Source of the DNA: Nomia melanderi | Lineage: Eukaryota; Arthropoda; Insecta; Hymenoptera; Halictidae | Reading direction: 5' to 3' | Assembly (NCBI RefSeq): GCF_051020985.1 | Contig: NC_135008.1 | Span: forward strand, 2,604,001-2,668,000 | Length of the DNA stretch: 64,000 nucleotides | Program-made: the position numbers and the translations under genes | In this document: piece after piece, positions 1 to 12,185 of the stretch | Layout of the letters: each line of letters starts with the position of its first letter | Position numbering within the stretch: the first letter of the stretch is position 1 | Notes under the pieces: generated by a model | The model's database searches: none | What the model saw: the letters and a program-made list of their open reading frames with translations, nothing else | What the model was told of the DNA's origin: nothing

Positions 1-975
1 TTTCTGTCTCGATTTTCGTTTCCACCTTTCGTTCGAGGGAAATGCTTCCGGTTTCCATTGGTAGCAATAACAGGCGTTAGACGGCCGATCGGATTTAGGG
101 AGAATCGCGCGGGAGATCGTCGGAATTCGGTCGATGCTCGAGTGGAATTAGGAAGAATTCATTGGGATCGTTGGATTTGTTTTATTATTAATTCTTTGTG
201 GAGTGTTTATTAACACTAGGTTGCGTTAATTTGTCGCTAATTTTACAAGCTTCATTCAAATATTCATAAGTCTTGATTGAACCAATTGAGATGTGTCTCC
301 TAATTATCTACTACAGCTCTAATTTCCAAGATCGAAATGATTCGTCTACAATAATGTAAATTATAATATTCGTCTAATGTTAATAAATTGATACTAAACG
401 ACGTTGATGATGTTACTGATGAAGTGAACTGCAATGAACATCGGTAAACCTAATGTTAATAAGTTGCTAATAAACGATATTGATGTTACTGAGTTACTAA
501 CGAACGAAACAGATGAATGATCTTAGAATTCTCATTGTAATCGAGGCGTGGACCGAATTCACCGCGGACGATCGGCTCGTCGCTTAGAAAATCGAGTTCC
601 TCGGATGCTCGTTCGGGAAAGGACGTCCTTCGCGTCGCGTCGAAGGACATCGTCCGACGTACTGTACATTTCGTCGAGTCTGGGAGGCGAACACTAGCGA
701 TAAGGTAACGAACGATAAGGTAGAATCTAAGGTTGCGTTTACGATAGGTGCTACGAGAGCTGCGCAACATAGCGAGACATTAACAAAGATTAACTATGAA
801 CTGCGATCGCGTTACGTTGAACCGACTGAGACGGGGAACGGCGTCGCGGTGAACGTCGATCGAGAAACGTGATCTCCTGGGAACAGTTGTTCGTGAATTA
901 TAATATCAATTTGATGAATTAACCCTTTGCGGACGAAGATCGTTGAAAGTATACAAAATCTTTCGCAAATTCTAA

Positions 976-1203
976 ATTAACCCTTAGCACTCCAGATTGT
1001 TTTGTAACCTATCAACGACTGCAACTAATTTTTATAGTATTCCCAACGAAAATGAGAAATGCAACATTTCTTCGATCTATTTTCCTTAGTACAAAATTCG
1101 GATGTGTGGAAAATCGAATAGTTTTAGGGTAGTTTCTTTAAGATTCATTCAAATATTTAATATTATAACTGGTGCAATATTCGAGCCTAAGTTCGAAGGG
1201 TTA
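976..1203. repeat. MITE-like element, family B (TTAACCCTTNGCACTC ends), degenerate copy
   Basis: The left end reads TTAACCCTTAGCACTCC and the right end, GTTCGAAGGGTTAA, is roughly its inverse. This matches better copies at 3136, 4983 and 8211. A second partial left end (TTAACCCTTTGCGGACG) lies just upstream at about 918. No coding capacity. Confidence 0.45.
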
Positions 1204-2119
1204 AACACTTAAATCATACCATACCATAAATGGTACACGTGGCACGCCATGTGTTAACCCATTTGCATACGAAAAAGTGGAACATTGGTCCACCATAAAT
1301 GTTTCAATTGCATGATAAAAATGATTCGAAACGTATAAAAGAGTAAAAACCTATATAACCACACGGCAATTATTGCTGCAATTATTATGCAAATGGGTTA
1401 ACGAGGTAGTTGCGTCGATCACAGTTGAAAAGGAGCATCATCGATTCGATCGGCGTTCGAAACCGCGATTCGTTCCAGTTCAACGCGGTCAGGCGCACGA
1501 ATGTATACGACGAAGTTACCTAAAGGTTCGACGTCTCGTTCCGACGCGTTACTATTTCTCAAATGAGAAAGAGAGAGTGAGAGAGAGAGAGAGGTGGAAT
1601 GATAATGGTCGTACATGCACGCGCTCGATTGTCGTTGAATCGCCTATAATCTAAGGAATACGTACATATATGTATATATATATATATATATAATATACAC
1701 GCTTTAGAGACGTCCTGTTAATAACGTTCCGCATTGATCACCGGCACGCGTCGACGCGTGGCGTTGCAACGTTTCGAACGCAGTTGTGTGTGTGTGTTTC
1801 GTAAAAAAGAATACCTTCTGAAGGTCCGTTCTCCTAGGTGAAATTTAAATTTAAATTTCGTCGTTGTACAAGCGCGACCGAGAAATTCGAGCGAGCCCGG
1901 CGGGCATGGATTCCCTTTGTACTTTTTAGTTGTAAAATTTCTTTCCCTCAACATCAGTTTTCTTTTCAATGAAGCTTCCTTCGATCATCTGTTTGTGTAA
2001 CGAGGAATTTTTTGATTTTTTCGTGATTTCTTCGTACTGTGAAACTGAGAAGAAGCTGTTTTTTGGTTCGACGATTACTTTGGCGATCATCATCCTGTGG
2101 AAGATTTCTTCGGTGATTT

Positions 2120-2440
2120 CTTTATTTTTTTACAGATTTCTTCGTTCTTTAACGATTTCTCCATTCTACAAAGATTCCTTTAACGATTTCTTCATTCTCT
2201 AACGATTCCTTCATTCTATGAAATCTTCCTCAACGATTTCTTCACTTTACAAATTTTTCTTTAACAATTTCATCAATCTACAACATTCTTTAACGATTTC
2301 TATATTCTACAAAGTTTCCTTTAACGATCTCGTCATTCCATAACGACTTTCTTACCCTACAAAGTTTCCCTTAACGATTCCTCCATTCTATAACGACTTT
2401 CTTACCCCACAAAGTTTCTTAACGATTTCTTCATTCTAGT
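2120..2440. repeat. Minisatellite, about 30-bp irregular unit
   Basis: The phrase AACGATTTCTTCATTCTA recurs about every 30 bp, alternating with CAAAGTTTCCTTTAACGA variants, for roughly ten units. Units drift in length and sequence, which suggests an old, decaying tandem array. No reading frame is maintained. Confidence 0.7.
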
Positions 2441-3135
2441 TTCCTTATTCTTCGCTCCTTTTATACGATCTTATACATTTCATAAACTTTCGTTCGCCAA
2501 TTCCTCCACCCCACGAAGCTTTCTTCAACATCTTCCTCCAACGAAGACACCTTCGACGTTCCTCTCGTCCAACGAAGAATTCTTCAACATGGCCACCTGG
2601 TACATCCGAAACGCAACTCGATTCTCCGACGACCGCCGGACAAAATCTAACAATCGGATCGGATCCACCCACTGCCGAACCGCGGCCGATCATGCGTGCA
2701 GAGCGCATTCGACTGGACGAATCATCACGATCGAATACACGTGTTACGATAAGATTTCTTACGATTTTTACGCTACACTTACGGATACACTAAAATTCAT
2801 CTTGGGAAACGTAACTCTCTGTTTCCTCTGTGACACCATGAACGTCCGCGGTTCACTCCGTTCACCCCCATAATATTGTGACCTACAGACGATTTCGATG
2901 GAAATAAATACGAACGTCTATGGATATTTAATCTTAACGGATCTACTCCTAAAATCGATAAAGTTTCTGTTATTAGTAAGAAATCGATCAACAATCAACT
3001 CTCGCGAGTCTGATTGACCCACGTGTCTAATCGATGAAAGTTATTATGAATAATTATTATCGAAGAACAAAAAAATTTGCTCGTGAGAACGGTCTGGGAC
3101 ATGCAATGCGTTTCGAATTGATTCAATGATTAATC

Positions 3136-3390
3136 TTAACCCTTCGCACTCGAGAGTTTGTTTGTTTAACCCTAATCGGACCACTGTGTGACTTTGAGTC
3201 ACTTTTGAACTTTGTACTTAAAGTTCCTGATTATCTCGTATTGCAAGTTTCCTTGGGCTTTTAAAAATTGGGCCCTATAAACAAAGATAATATTTCAATC
3301 GTTCCTTTTATTCTCACATGTGATTGAGAGTTGTTTAATTAGGAAATATTTAATATTTCCAGCGAAATACTTCCGAGTGCGAAGGGTTAA
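3136..3390. mobile_element. MITE-like element, family B, good copy
   Basis: Terminal inverted repeats TTAACCCTTCGCACTCG and CGAGTGCGAAGGGTTAA (one mismatch when inverted) enclose about 220 bp without coding potential. Both ends carry TTAA, the target site typical of piggyBac-class elements, so it could be a non-autonomous derivative; no transposase is seen in the window. Confidence 0.65.
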
Positions 3391-3469
3391 TTAGTTGTTT
3401 CATTCATTGGAACGCTCGTCTTCAACCGCGAAATTTAACGGTCGATACAGGATGGTTTGTCTGCGGTGA

Positions 3470-3766
3470 TTGAACGATGATTTTGGAATGACGATTTACG
3501 AGGGAACCAGAGAAAGCGTTCGGAACCAGCGTGCCATGTGAAGAGAAGTGGACGGTCAGTCCACGCGCGAATCCGAGGCGATCATCCCGCACGGTTCCGA
3601 CTCGTCGCGAAGGGTTCGATAGAAACGAGAGAACGACAAGCGTTTCCGGCAGCATCGGAGAGTGCCAAATCACGCCAAGCGGATCGCTCGCGAGACGCGG
3701 CGACCGTTCGTCAATTAAAACAGGGAAAGGACAACCGCGAACCGACAGCACAAAGCAGCTTAACCG
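3470..3766 (+). other. GC-rich island ending in a strong splice-donor-like site
   Basis: A GC-richer segment ends at a near-consensus donor (GTAAGTAG from 3767). No long frame with a recognisable protein is present. It could be a non-coding first exon of a downstream gene, but no matching acceptor can be assigned and chance is a real possibility. Confidence 0.25.
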
Positions 3767-3829
3767 TAAGTAGTGTTGTAAACATCTGTCCTGAGCTTTG
3801 AGAGTTGAGAGATGTGGCTGCGACGATGT

Positions 3830-4330
3830 CTTTAAGACTCTAGGCTTTATGGATCATCAGCTTTGAAGCTTTGAAGACTCAGCTTATAAGCTTGAACCTT
3901 GAGACTTTGAAGAATTGAGGTTTACAGAACACTATTCATTTAGGACTCAGTTTTTAAGGTTAAACCTTGAAAGTTCGAGGACTAGGTCCTCAGAGGACTT
4001 TGAGCTTCCATAATTCAGTCTTTAAGGTCGAACTTCAAGGCTTTGAAGACTGAGCCTTTAAGGTTAAACCTTGAAACTTCGAAGACTAAGTCCTCAGAGG
4101 ACTCCAAGTCCTGAAGATTCAGTCTTCAAGGTTGAACTTCGAGGCTTTGAAGACTTAGCTTTTAGGGTTGAACCTTGAGACTTTAAAGAATCGAGGTTTA
4201 TAGAACACTATTCATTCAAGACTCAGTCTTTAATATTGAACCTCGAAACTTCGAAGACTACGTCCTCAAAGAACTCAAAGTCCTCAAGATTCAGTCTTCA
4301 AAGCCAAGCCTCGGAGCTTCAGGGACTCCA
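3830..4330. repeat. Complex tandem repeat with higher-order period of about 276 bp
   Basis: Short phrases such as GACTCAGTCTTTAAGGTTGA recur many times. A longer block starting AGAATTGAGGTTTA at 3911 is repeated at 4187 with most of its flanking sequence, giving a higher-order period near 276 bp. No maintained coding frame. Confidence 0.65.
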
Positions 4331-4753
4331 CCGTTTTACAACACTAACCATAAGAACCCAAACTAAAAAGCGAAAAAAAAAGAAGAACAAAAAAGGAAGA
4401 CACGAGAACAGCGCTCGACATTGAAGCGCTGCTCGGCTCACGAGAACGGTACATCTCGTTAATCACGATAATTAAGGGTAGGCCCAGCGCGTTTCTAATT
4501 CAAACCCAGGGCAACCTCTTCGGGAGTCCGTTGACTGCCCGTTCTCCAACGTTAGGAATAATTTTTTACCAGACGAAACCTCGCGGGCGGAACGAAAGCT
4601 GTCGCGGAACAACAGAGGAAGGAAGAGAAAGAAGATTCAGTTCGGGACGGTGAACCCTTTAACCCCTTGCCTTATAATCACGTGAAACTTACGGTGAAAA
4701 TTTCAAATCGAATTCGACGAATCTAAGTGTCACTTATTGATTTCTAACCTAAA

Positions 4754-4961
4754 TTAACACTAAAGCTACCGAACAATCGAGTCTCCTTAATTTTGTATAG
4801 AATCACTGACACTGCAATTAATAGGATTTCGAGTGACTTATAATTCTGTTTGCCTATTAAGAGAACGATTTCTTCAGTAATTCCTCAGAGTAATTTGTCA
4901 TTTCATTTGAAAAAGAAATCAGGAATAAGTCATTTTGACACGTCTGGTAGTTCTAGTGTTA
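4754..4961. mobile_element. MITE-like element, family C (TTAACACTANARCTACC ends)
   Basis: The left end TTAACACTAAAGCTACC is mirrored by GGTAGTTCTAGTGTTA at the right end, enclosing about 175 bp of non-coding DNA. Related copies lie at 8903, 50251 and, more distantly, 45031. Confidence 0.6.
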
Positions 4962-4982
4962 TCACCAGTTTATTAACACGTG

Positions 4983-5218
4983 TTAACCCTTTGCACTCGG
5001 AAGTTTTTCAGAATATTTGAACATTTTCTGACGAGATAAAGACGACATTGTTCGAAACTAACTTATAATTCACAGATAAATTAAGCAACAAAGCTATTAT
5101 ATTTCAATGTTCCACATTGCAATACAAAGTTTCATTTAAAATAGCAAATATTCTTCATAGTTTCGTTGTATCGAATCAAGTGGTGACCGAGCGTCACCTT
5201 TCGAGTGCAAGGGGTTGA
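4983..5218. mobile_element. MITE-like element, family B
   Basis: The left end TTAACCCTTTGCACTCGG is mirrored by TTTCGAGTGCAAGGGGTTGA at the right. The subterminal AAGTTTTTCA is shared with copies at 8211 and 44883. Confidence 0.6.
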
Positions 5219-5645
5219 GAGCAAAGTTGTTTCGTCGAGCACGGTTGAGAAATAAATCATAAGGCGAAGGGTTAACGAGAAGCCGTCCGTTCGTTCGATC
5301 GAGCGTGCACGCGGACTTCCGTCGCGAGAGAGTCAACGCTCGGAATACGAGCGTTCATTTATCGGCGGTTTTATCGCGGCGACCCTGCTCGTCCCGCGGC
5401 CCCTAATTGGCCCGCGCGCCGTTCGACGCCCGACAAACCGGCAGAGGGTTGATTCGCCGCGATAAACGTGCCCGCCGAAAAAGCAAACTCTGTAACCGGC
5501 GAAGAGCGAGAACTAACCACTGTCGAAAACAGGAACTGTTATTGTTACACGAATAAAATAAAATCCATATTACACGAGCGACGGTATGTTAACCTTTGTA
5601 CCCGCACCTCTTCTCCTCGTCCATTGTTCAGGATTATACGATATA

Positions 5646-5873
5646 CAGGGTGGAAACTATAAAGCGTTGCAGTCGAATATCTCTGAAAAATAAAACGATC
5701 GCACCTTTTCTCCGTTTCCCTGCAAGTTTGACCTTGAGTGACCTTGAGTAGGTTGTTGAATTTGTCTTAAAACGCACTATTTGATGGTGGGTAAAAGAAC
5801 GTATCATTTTATTTAGAAAAAGAAAGTTGACCTTCACGTCACCTTGGAGTAACGCTTTATAATTTCCACCCTG
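5646..5873. mobile_element. Mariner/Tc1-like MITE, about 228 bp
   Basis: Near-perfect terminal inverted repeats: CAGGGTGGAAACTATAAAGC on the left and GCTTTATAATTTCCACCCTG on the right, each flanked by TA. TA duplication and CAGGGTG-type ends are typical of Tc1/mariner-derived MITEs. The interior is non-coding and has two GACCTTGAGT-like repeats. Confidence 0.75.
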
Positions 5874-6799
5874 TATAGTACCAATTAGCTGAATTAACAC
5901 TAAACCTACCAGACGGGTCAAAATGACTTCCCGATTTCTTCGTTTTGAAATTCGTTTTAACCCTTTGCGCTGTTTGTCTTCGATCTATCTCGACCTTCTG
6001 GCTATTCACTATCCACGTTTTATTACGCGACTGAGTAAACGTTATCGTGGAATCGATGCCAGTGATAAGAGCCTGTCAATGAATCGTTCGCGATAAATTG
6101 TGTAACTGGCAGAGATAAACAGGAGTTTGAAAAAAATCAGAATTCTCATGTTACACTATTGCTAACTTATGTTATTAAATATTCCTAGTCAGCAGTTATC
6201 TTGCAAATTGATCCTTTTCCAACTGAAAAGCGTCGAAGTGTCAAAGTCTCAATAGTCGATCCAACTCGATAGTCTTAGTAATATAAAATTTTTAAATTAC
6301 TGTAAAATTTGATATTCAATATTATACCCTGTGCGACTCAGCAATTTCAAAAACATAAATAAAATCGTATAACTTCTGTTCTGAAAAAAAACTTCCAGTT
6401 AACTATCTATTTTTCAAATGCATTTCAAATGGAATATGATAATACAGAGTTATCGATGACAAAATTCAAAAGAAATTCGAATTTCAGTCTCAATATTTTC
6501 AAATAGTCCCATGTTTCTATCAAGAATTTTCAATAGATCAATTAACCGTAGTTTCAGTATTAATTAGTAGTAATTTTAGTATCTATTGCGAGCAACAGAG
6601 AGGCGAGACTCACGAGACGACCCGACAGACAGACAAAGACAGGTGAGACAAAGGGACTGAATGGAAAATCGAGTCATCATCGGTGACGGATAGTGACCGT
6701 CGCGCGGGATCGTCCTCCTCGTCGTTGACGGGAGGCAGAGGGTCGACGAACCAACCAATCGTGCGGGATCCTCTGCACCTGAATTCTAATGAGGTCCAC

Positions 6800-6870
6800 C
6801 TGGGTATATATGAGAGCTTAACCTCGGCCGAAGCCACGATTTTTCTGTGGTACACCCGGTTGTCGCAGAG
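6800..6870 (+). promoter_or_regulatory. TATA-type promoter-like segment followed by a splice-donor-like site
   Basis: GGGTATATATGAGAGC (from about 6803) gives a good TATA box. About 65 bases further on, CGCAGAG is followed by GTGAGTCCC, a good donor. Together they resemble a core promoter with a short non-coding first exon. The target gene is unknown; the chitinase start lies about 7 kb downstream on the same strand. Confidence 0.3.
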
Positions 6871-7084
6871 GTGAGTCCCGCTCAATCCACTTATTCTCTC
6901 GATCTATCGGCGCCAGGCTCTCGCGAACGAATCGCTGTCGAATAAACATTAACCCGAGAGGTGAACAGACAGAACACGACGTTTGTTGGGACGATTGTAG
7001 AATTTCATGTGTGACAAGTTCGTGCGACGTATTGATGTGTGGAATTTGAATCGAAGAGAATCTTTCAAGTTGTCTGTACTTCGT

Positions 7085-7600
7085 ATTTCAATTGAAATTT
7101 TTTCGTTTAGTTTATTTCAGTTTCAATTTGAATCTTTTCGTTTATTTTATTTCAGTTTCAATTTGAATTCTTTCGTTTATTTTATTTTATTTTGGTTTCA
7201 ATTTGAATTTTTTCGTTTATTTCATTTCAGTTTCAATTTGAATCTTTTCGTTTATTTCATTTCAGTTTCAATTTGAATCTTTTCGTTTATTTTATTTCAT
7301 TTTGGTTTCAATTTGAATTTTTTTATTCATTTTATTCCATTTTCATTTCAATCTTAATTTTGTAATTTAATTTATTCCATTTTCGTTTCAATCTTAATTT
7401 TGTAATTTAATTTATTCCATTTTCGTTTCAATCTTAATTTCGTAATTTAATTTATTCCATTTTCATTTCAATCTTAATTTTGTAATTTAATTTATTCCAT
7501 TTTCGTTTCAATCTTAATTTCGTAATTTAATTTATTCCATTTTCATCTCAATCTTAATTTTGTAATTCATTTCATTCCATTCTCAATTCGATCTTCAGTT
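7085..7600. repeat. Minisatellite in two blocks, the second with an exact 40-bp period
   Basis: About 7085-7330 holds phrases such as TTTCGTTTATTTTATTTCAG at intervals of 30-40 bp. From 7331 the phrase TTTATTCCAT recurs at exactly 40-bp spacing (7331, 7371, 7411, 7451, 7491, 7531) with little divergence, so this second block is recent. Not coding. Confidence 0.85.
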
Positions 7601-8210
7601 TCCAATTTACTTAATTTCATTCTCATTTCATTGCTCAAGAATATTTTCACAGAAAACTCAGTGAGAAACTTCCGCCAACGATAAAGTATTCGAATTGTTC
7701 ACCAAAGAAGCCGACTGATTCGTCACGAGACAATCGATGTCAATATAATCCATTGTTCCGCTGTACTCACTTTTTTCAAACTCAACATCGTTACAAACTA
7801 TCGACGACCACTTCTTCGAACCAGTGCATCGTACTCGCGAAATCTCGACGAACGCATCACGCTAGATAGAATTCTGATAACATTGTTCTCAATTGTTTGC
7901 ACGATAATGCGACAAACAGTTCAGGAAACCGTCGTATCATGGTCCTTGGAACGTTGCCTCCCCAGATCTAACCACTCGACGAATTCCGAAAACAATTGCG
8001 CTCGTAGACACGACTCGGAAACGTTTCTACGAAAACAATCTTCCGACTGGAACCAGTCGGGACAAACGTTGAATACGAAATCCTCGAAGAGTCAACATTT
8101 TTGACAGAGACTTGTCGACACGTCGCATATTAGTTCAACAAGAGTATCGATTTATAAAACATCATTGGCAATTTTATAATAAAGACACGAGCGAGAGGTT
8201 GAAGTTAGAA

Positions 8211-8448
8211 TTAACCCTTTGCACTCCAGAAGTTTTTCACCGGAAACATTCAATATTTTCTAATGAGATACAGACGACATTTTCTCAGATTTAATTAAGA
8301 AATCTCACATGCATCGAGGAAGAGAACTATTTTCTTTCAATATTTCGTACATTGATGCATTATACAAAGTTTAATATTAAATATCAAAGTTCACAGTTTT
8401 GCCAAATCATTTGGTGACTCAGAGGATCCTCTGAAGCGCAAAGAGTTA
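8211..8448. mobile_element. MITE-like element, family B
   Basis: Starts TTAACCCTTTGCACTCC followed by AGAAGTTTTTCACCGG, and ends with an imperfect inverse, GAAGCGCAAAGAGTTA. The first 60 bases match the inverted half-copy at 16560-16646 in the chitinase gene. Confidence 0.6.
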
Positions 8449-8902
8449 CTTAGTTCTGTCGTATTTAGTTAGTTAGTATTTAGAAACTGGAACGCAAAGG
8501 ATTATAGTTAGTTCTGTTGTATTTAGAAACTCGGTAATTCCTTGCAGTTTTATTTCTTCGATATTTCATTCAGAAGATTCGTCAGACTTAAGATACCGGG
8601 GCTTAGATCGTCATCGAGACGAACGCGTTAGACGGAAACACGAACACAAAAGAGCTCGGTCCTGAAATGCAAATACCTAAAAGAAAAGCGAAGAATATCT
8701 CTGTCCGGTCGAATGACTCGCGACTCTGAGGATTTCTTCGAACTGTCGAGTCCTAAATTCCCGCTCGTCAAACACGACGCACGAAAACAGACGCAAACGA
8801 AGGACCGAGCCGCGAGAGCCGCCATTGATACGCATCGCGCAGACTGCAGCGAACGAACCGTTTAACCGCGCGGAAAAAAGGAAAGTCTCTGGTCCTCGCT
8901 AA

Positions 8903-9120
8903 TTAACACTAAAACTACCAGAGGAGTCAAATGACCCATGCCTTGTCTTTTTGCAATTATTAGAAAGGTAACAATGTTTCTCTGAGAAATTATTAAAGAA
9001 ATTCGTTTAGAACTACGCAAATTGAATTGTAAATCAGTTTAAGTCTGAACAGATGCACTCTTGGGGTTTCTATAGGAACTTCAAACAGCTTATTTAACTG
9101 CTCAGTGGTTTTAGCGTTAA
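8903..9120. mobile_element. MITE-like element, family C
   Basis: Left end TTAACACTAAAACTACCAG; right end CTGAGTGGTTTTAGTGTTAA-like (actual CTCAGTGGTTTTAGCGTTAA). TTAA occurs at both boundaries and the interior is non-coding. Confidence 0.6.
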
Positions 9121-9755
9121 TTATTCCTATCAGCTTCAAAATCAACAACTCCTCTAATTACTATTGTTTATCCTGAATTGCAAGAATCTCTGGACAAGGT
9201 CCACGCAACGATCACTGCGTGGGCGAGGTCCCTTCGTTTCCGTTGCTTATTTTTTTCCTCGCTCCTCGGTCTTTCTTTTCTTCGTTTTCACGGTTCTCAT
9301 CGTTTCACTCGGCTCGTGGCTCGAAGGTCGGCCGCATATCGGAGTCCGAGTTTCGTCAGAGGATTTTCTGCGGATTCATTTTCATAAAAACGGGATTGGC
9401 CAGCGAGCGAGCCGCGCATTATCGTTCCGATGAACCTTCGTCGTACGCCGGCCTTTGTTAATCACGCCGAGGGATAAAGTTTCCTCGTAGAAATTCGTGA
9501 CCCATCGTCGTCTCGTCGTTCGTTTTATCGTGCCTCGTGCCCCTTTATTCTCAGTTTCCTCCTGAATTAACCTATGACCACACTCGAACCACTCTTACGG
9601 TATCTCCGCACGAATCTACAGAATCGATGCGTATACGAGTCGCTCGGAACGGTTAAGTCGACTGTTTGATATTCTCTGAATTTCGTACGTTCCAACGGAA
9701 TAAATAATTTAGTCGTTCAAGGATTCACTCGTCTCTAGGTCAAAACATTCACAGT

Positions 9756-10118
9756 TTAACCCTTTGCACTCCGTTGGCTCTGCTATAGACAATTTGCAAC
9801 ACAGACGTGTTACATTAATCTCAAATTGGAAAATTCTTCCTGTTCGAATACGGGAAATTGACAGAACAAATTGAAAGACGTGAATCCATGTATACTTGTA
9901 ATTCTCCTTTTTCGAAACGAAATTCTAGGTTCTTCAACGTTTCTCAAATCTAACTTACTAATTTCCATCGTAAATTAAGTGTTACCTGTCTAATATTAAT
10001 TTTTAACCTCTACAGTAAATATAGACGCAGAATAAGTATAAAATTCAACTTTCTAAAATAATTAGAAGGTTGTTTTATCAAGCACGATTCAGACGTAAAT
10101 CATCAGACAAGGGATTAA
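9756..10118. repeat. Probable diverged family B element
   Basis: Begins TTAACCCTTTGCACTCC and may end at GACAAGGGATTAA near 10118. The right end is degenerate and the length (about 360 bp) is greater than other copies, so the right boundary is uncertain. Confidence 0.35.
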
Positions 10119-10799
10119 GACGCTTCAGGATAGTGCACGTCGCTTCTAGTTTGTTCTACGATGATCACGAACGTTCATTAACGTCCCGCAGATCAGTATT
10201 CACCGGAGCAACGAGAGATAGAGGGACCAGCTCGATTTTCCACACGTATCAAACGTCCTCGAGGTTCTTCCTGCTCGCGAGATCGACGCTCCGACTTTTA
10301 TTCTCGCCGCGGCGGTTCGTGGATCCGATCAGGGCCATAAGGAACCGATCGATGATACACAGCCTTCCGTTTGATCAGACGTGACCGACATTCCGAGCGA
10401 CCACCGAATGAACTGGCTCTATCTCGCGACCCTTATCTATCATGGACGACGATCAGATAGTGAAACCTCGCCTCGAATGTGTGCATCGCCTCTTCAAACA
10501 GATCATTTTTCTGCTGAACCGCGCTCCAGAATGTTTTTGTTTTCTAGCATTCGAACAATCGATGGTTAACGATGTCCTCTACGCTTGTGTTTTTATCGAA
10601 TTCTTTCGATCTTATGGAATTTTGCGTTTCGAGCTGATCGTTTCGGAATAGCTTGAATAATCGAAGCTACTTCATTGTGTAAGGAAAGCTAAAACGATCT
10701 AGCCAGGAACTTTTGAATACTGTAGATTGAAGCTAGAATGAATCATCTTCCACTGATTTATAATTGCAATTGTAATATAGAATCACTGGCTGGATAGTC

Positions 10800-11145
10800 T
10801 TCGAAGTCTTAGGGTTCCATATCATTAGGGTCTTTGAAGTCGTAGAGTTCTATGAAACTGGAGTCTTCGAAGCCTGAGAGTTCTAGAAAGCTAGAGTCTT
10901 CGAAATATTAGAGTTTTAGAAAGCTAGTCTTCGAAGCCTTAGAGATCTAGAAAGCTAGAGTCTTCGAAATATTAGAGTTCTATGAAGCTAGAGTCTTCGA
11001 AGCCTTAGAGATCTAGAAAGCTAGAGTCTTCGAAATCTTAGAGATCTAGAAAGCTAGAGTTTTTGAAATTTTAGAGTTCTAGAAAGCTAGAGTCTTCGAA
11101 ATTTTAGAGTTCTAGAAAGCTAGTCTTCGAAATCTAGCTAGAACA
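10800..11145. repeat. Minisatellite, about 33-bp unit, first block
   Basis: Roughly ten units carry TAGAAAGCTAGAGTCTTCGA, with variable tails of AATCTTAGAG or AGCCTTAGAG. Some units have lost GAG. The same unit forms a second block at 11.69-12.18 kb. Confidence 0.85.
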
Positions 11146-11689
11146 GCTAGATGACTATGTAACACGTGTGCTGTACCAAGTGATTAATAATTACTAATAT
11201 CATTTGCCTTTGTTACGAACGAATATGCATTGTTACACGAAACGTTCGGAATTCTCGCGGCGGTGAACGTGCTAACGATGGAAATGGGCGAAGCAATTTG
11301 ACTGGTCGATAGTTCGAATGCCCATTATTCGGGCAAAGTCGAAGTTCTCCGAGCTTCGGGGTTGCCTGGCTTTTGTATTCTCGGTGCATCCGACGGAATA
11401 GTGGTCGAGAGGATCCGATGCAGCCAGCATTTTAATTTGCGCGGCGAAAAGCCGCTGGCTCCCGGAGGCCGCGGTGTCTTCCTTTATTTTCGCGAGCCCT
11501 GGGACACACCATTATCTAGCTCTCAGACGTTTCGCACGAAGCTCTCTTCGTGAACCCAAGGACGGTCGATCATTTCCCGGCGTTCTTTGTGCGACTGCCT
11601 CTTCGTTCGATTGTCATTCCGGATTTAGTGCTGTGAAACGATTGAGCCTCCGACGCGTCGGGACTTGACCTTAAAGCCTTAGAGTAGTA

Positions 11690-12185
11690 TCAAGCTCGAG
11701 TCCTCGAAGTTTTAAGATGAAATCAAAGGCTTAGTCTTGGAAGCGTGGAGATCTGTGAAGCTTGAGTCTTTGAAGTTTGAAGAGTTTAGTGTTGGTATTA
11801 AATGCATTTTGAAGTCTTAGAGTTCTGAGGATGGAGTCTTCGAAGGCTTAGAGTTCTAGAAAGATAGAGTGTTCATAGTCTTAGAGTTCCATATTATTAG
11901 AGTTCTAGAAAGCTAGTGTCTTCGAAGCCTGAGAGTTCTGGAAAGCTAGAGTCTTCGAAGTCTTAGAGTTCTATAAAGCTAGTCTTCGAAATCTTAGAGT
12001 TCTAGAAAGCTAGAGTCTTCGAAACCTGAGAGTTCTGGAACGCCAGAGTCTTCGAAGGCGTAGAGTTCTAGAAAGCTAGAATCTTCGAAATTTTAGAATT
12101 CTAGAAAGCTAGAGTCTTCGAAGGCTTACAGTTCTAGAAAGCTAGAGTCTTCAAAATTTTAAAGTCCCATAAAACTAGAGTCTTC
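11690..12185. repeat. Minisatellite, about 33-bp unit, second block
   Basis: The same CTAGAAAGCTAGAGTCTTCG unit as at 10.8 kb, with more diverged units on its left side. The blocks are separated by about 550 bp of non-repeated, GC-richer DNA, so one array was probably split or the unit spread locally. Confidence 0.85.

Noticed and set aside
10800..12185. Regular repeats as a CRISPR array
   Set aside because: Units are contiguous and similar throughout, with no unique spacers; the surrounding genes are eukaryotic, so this is a minisatellite.
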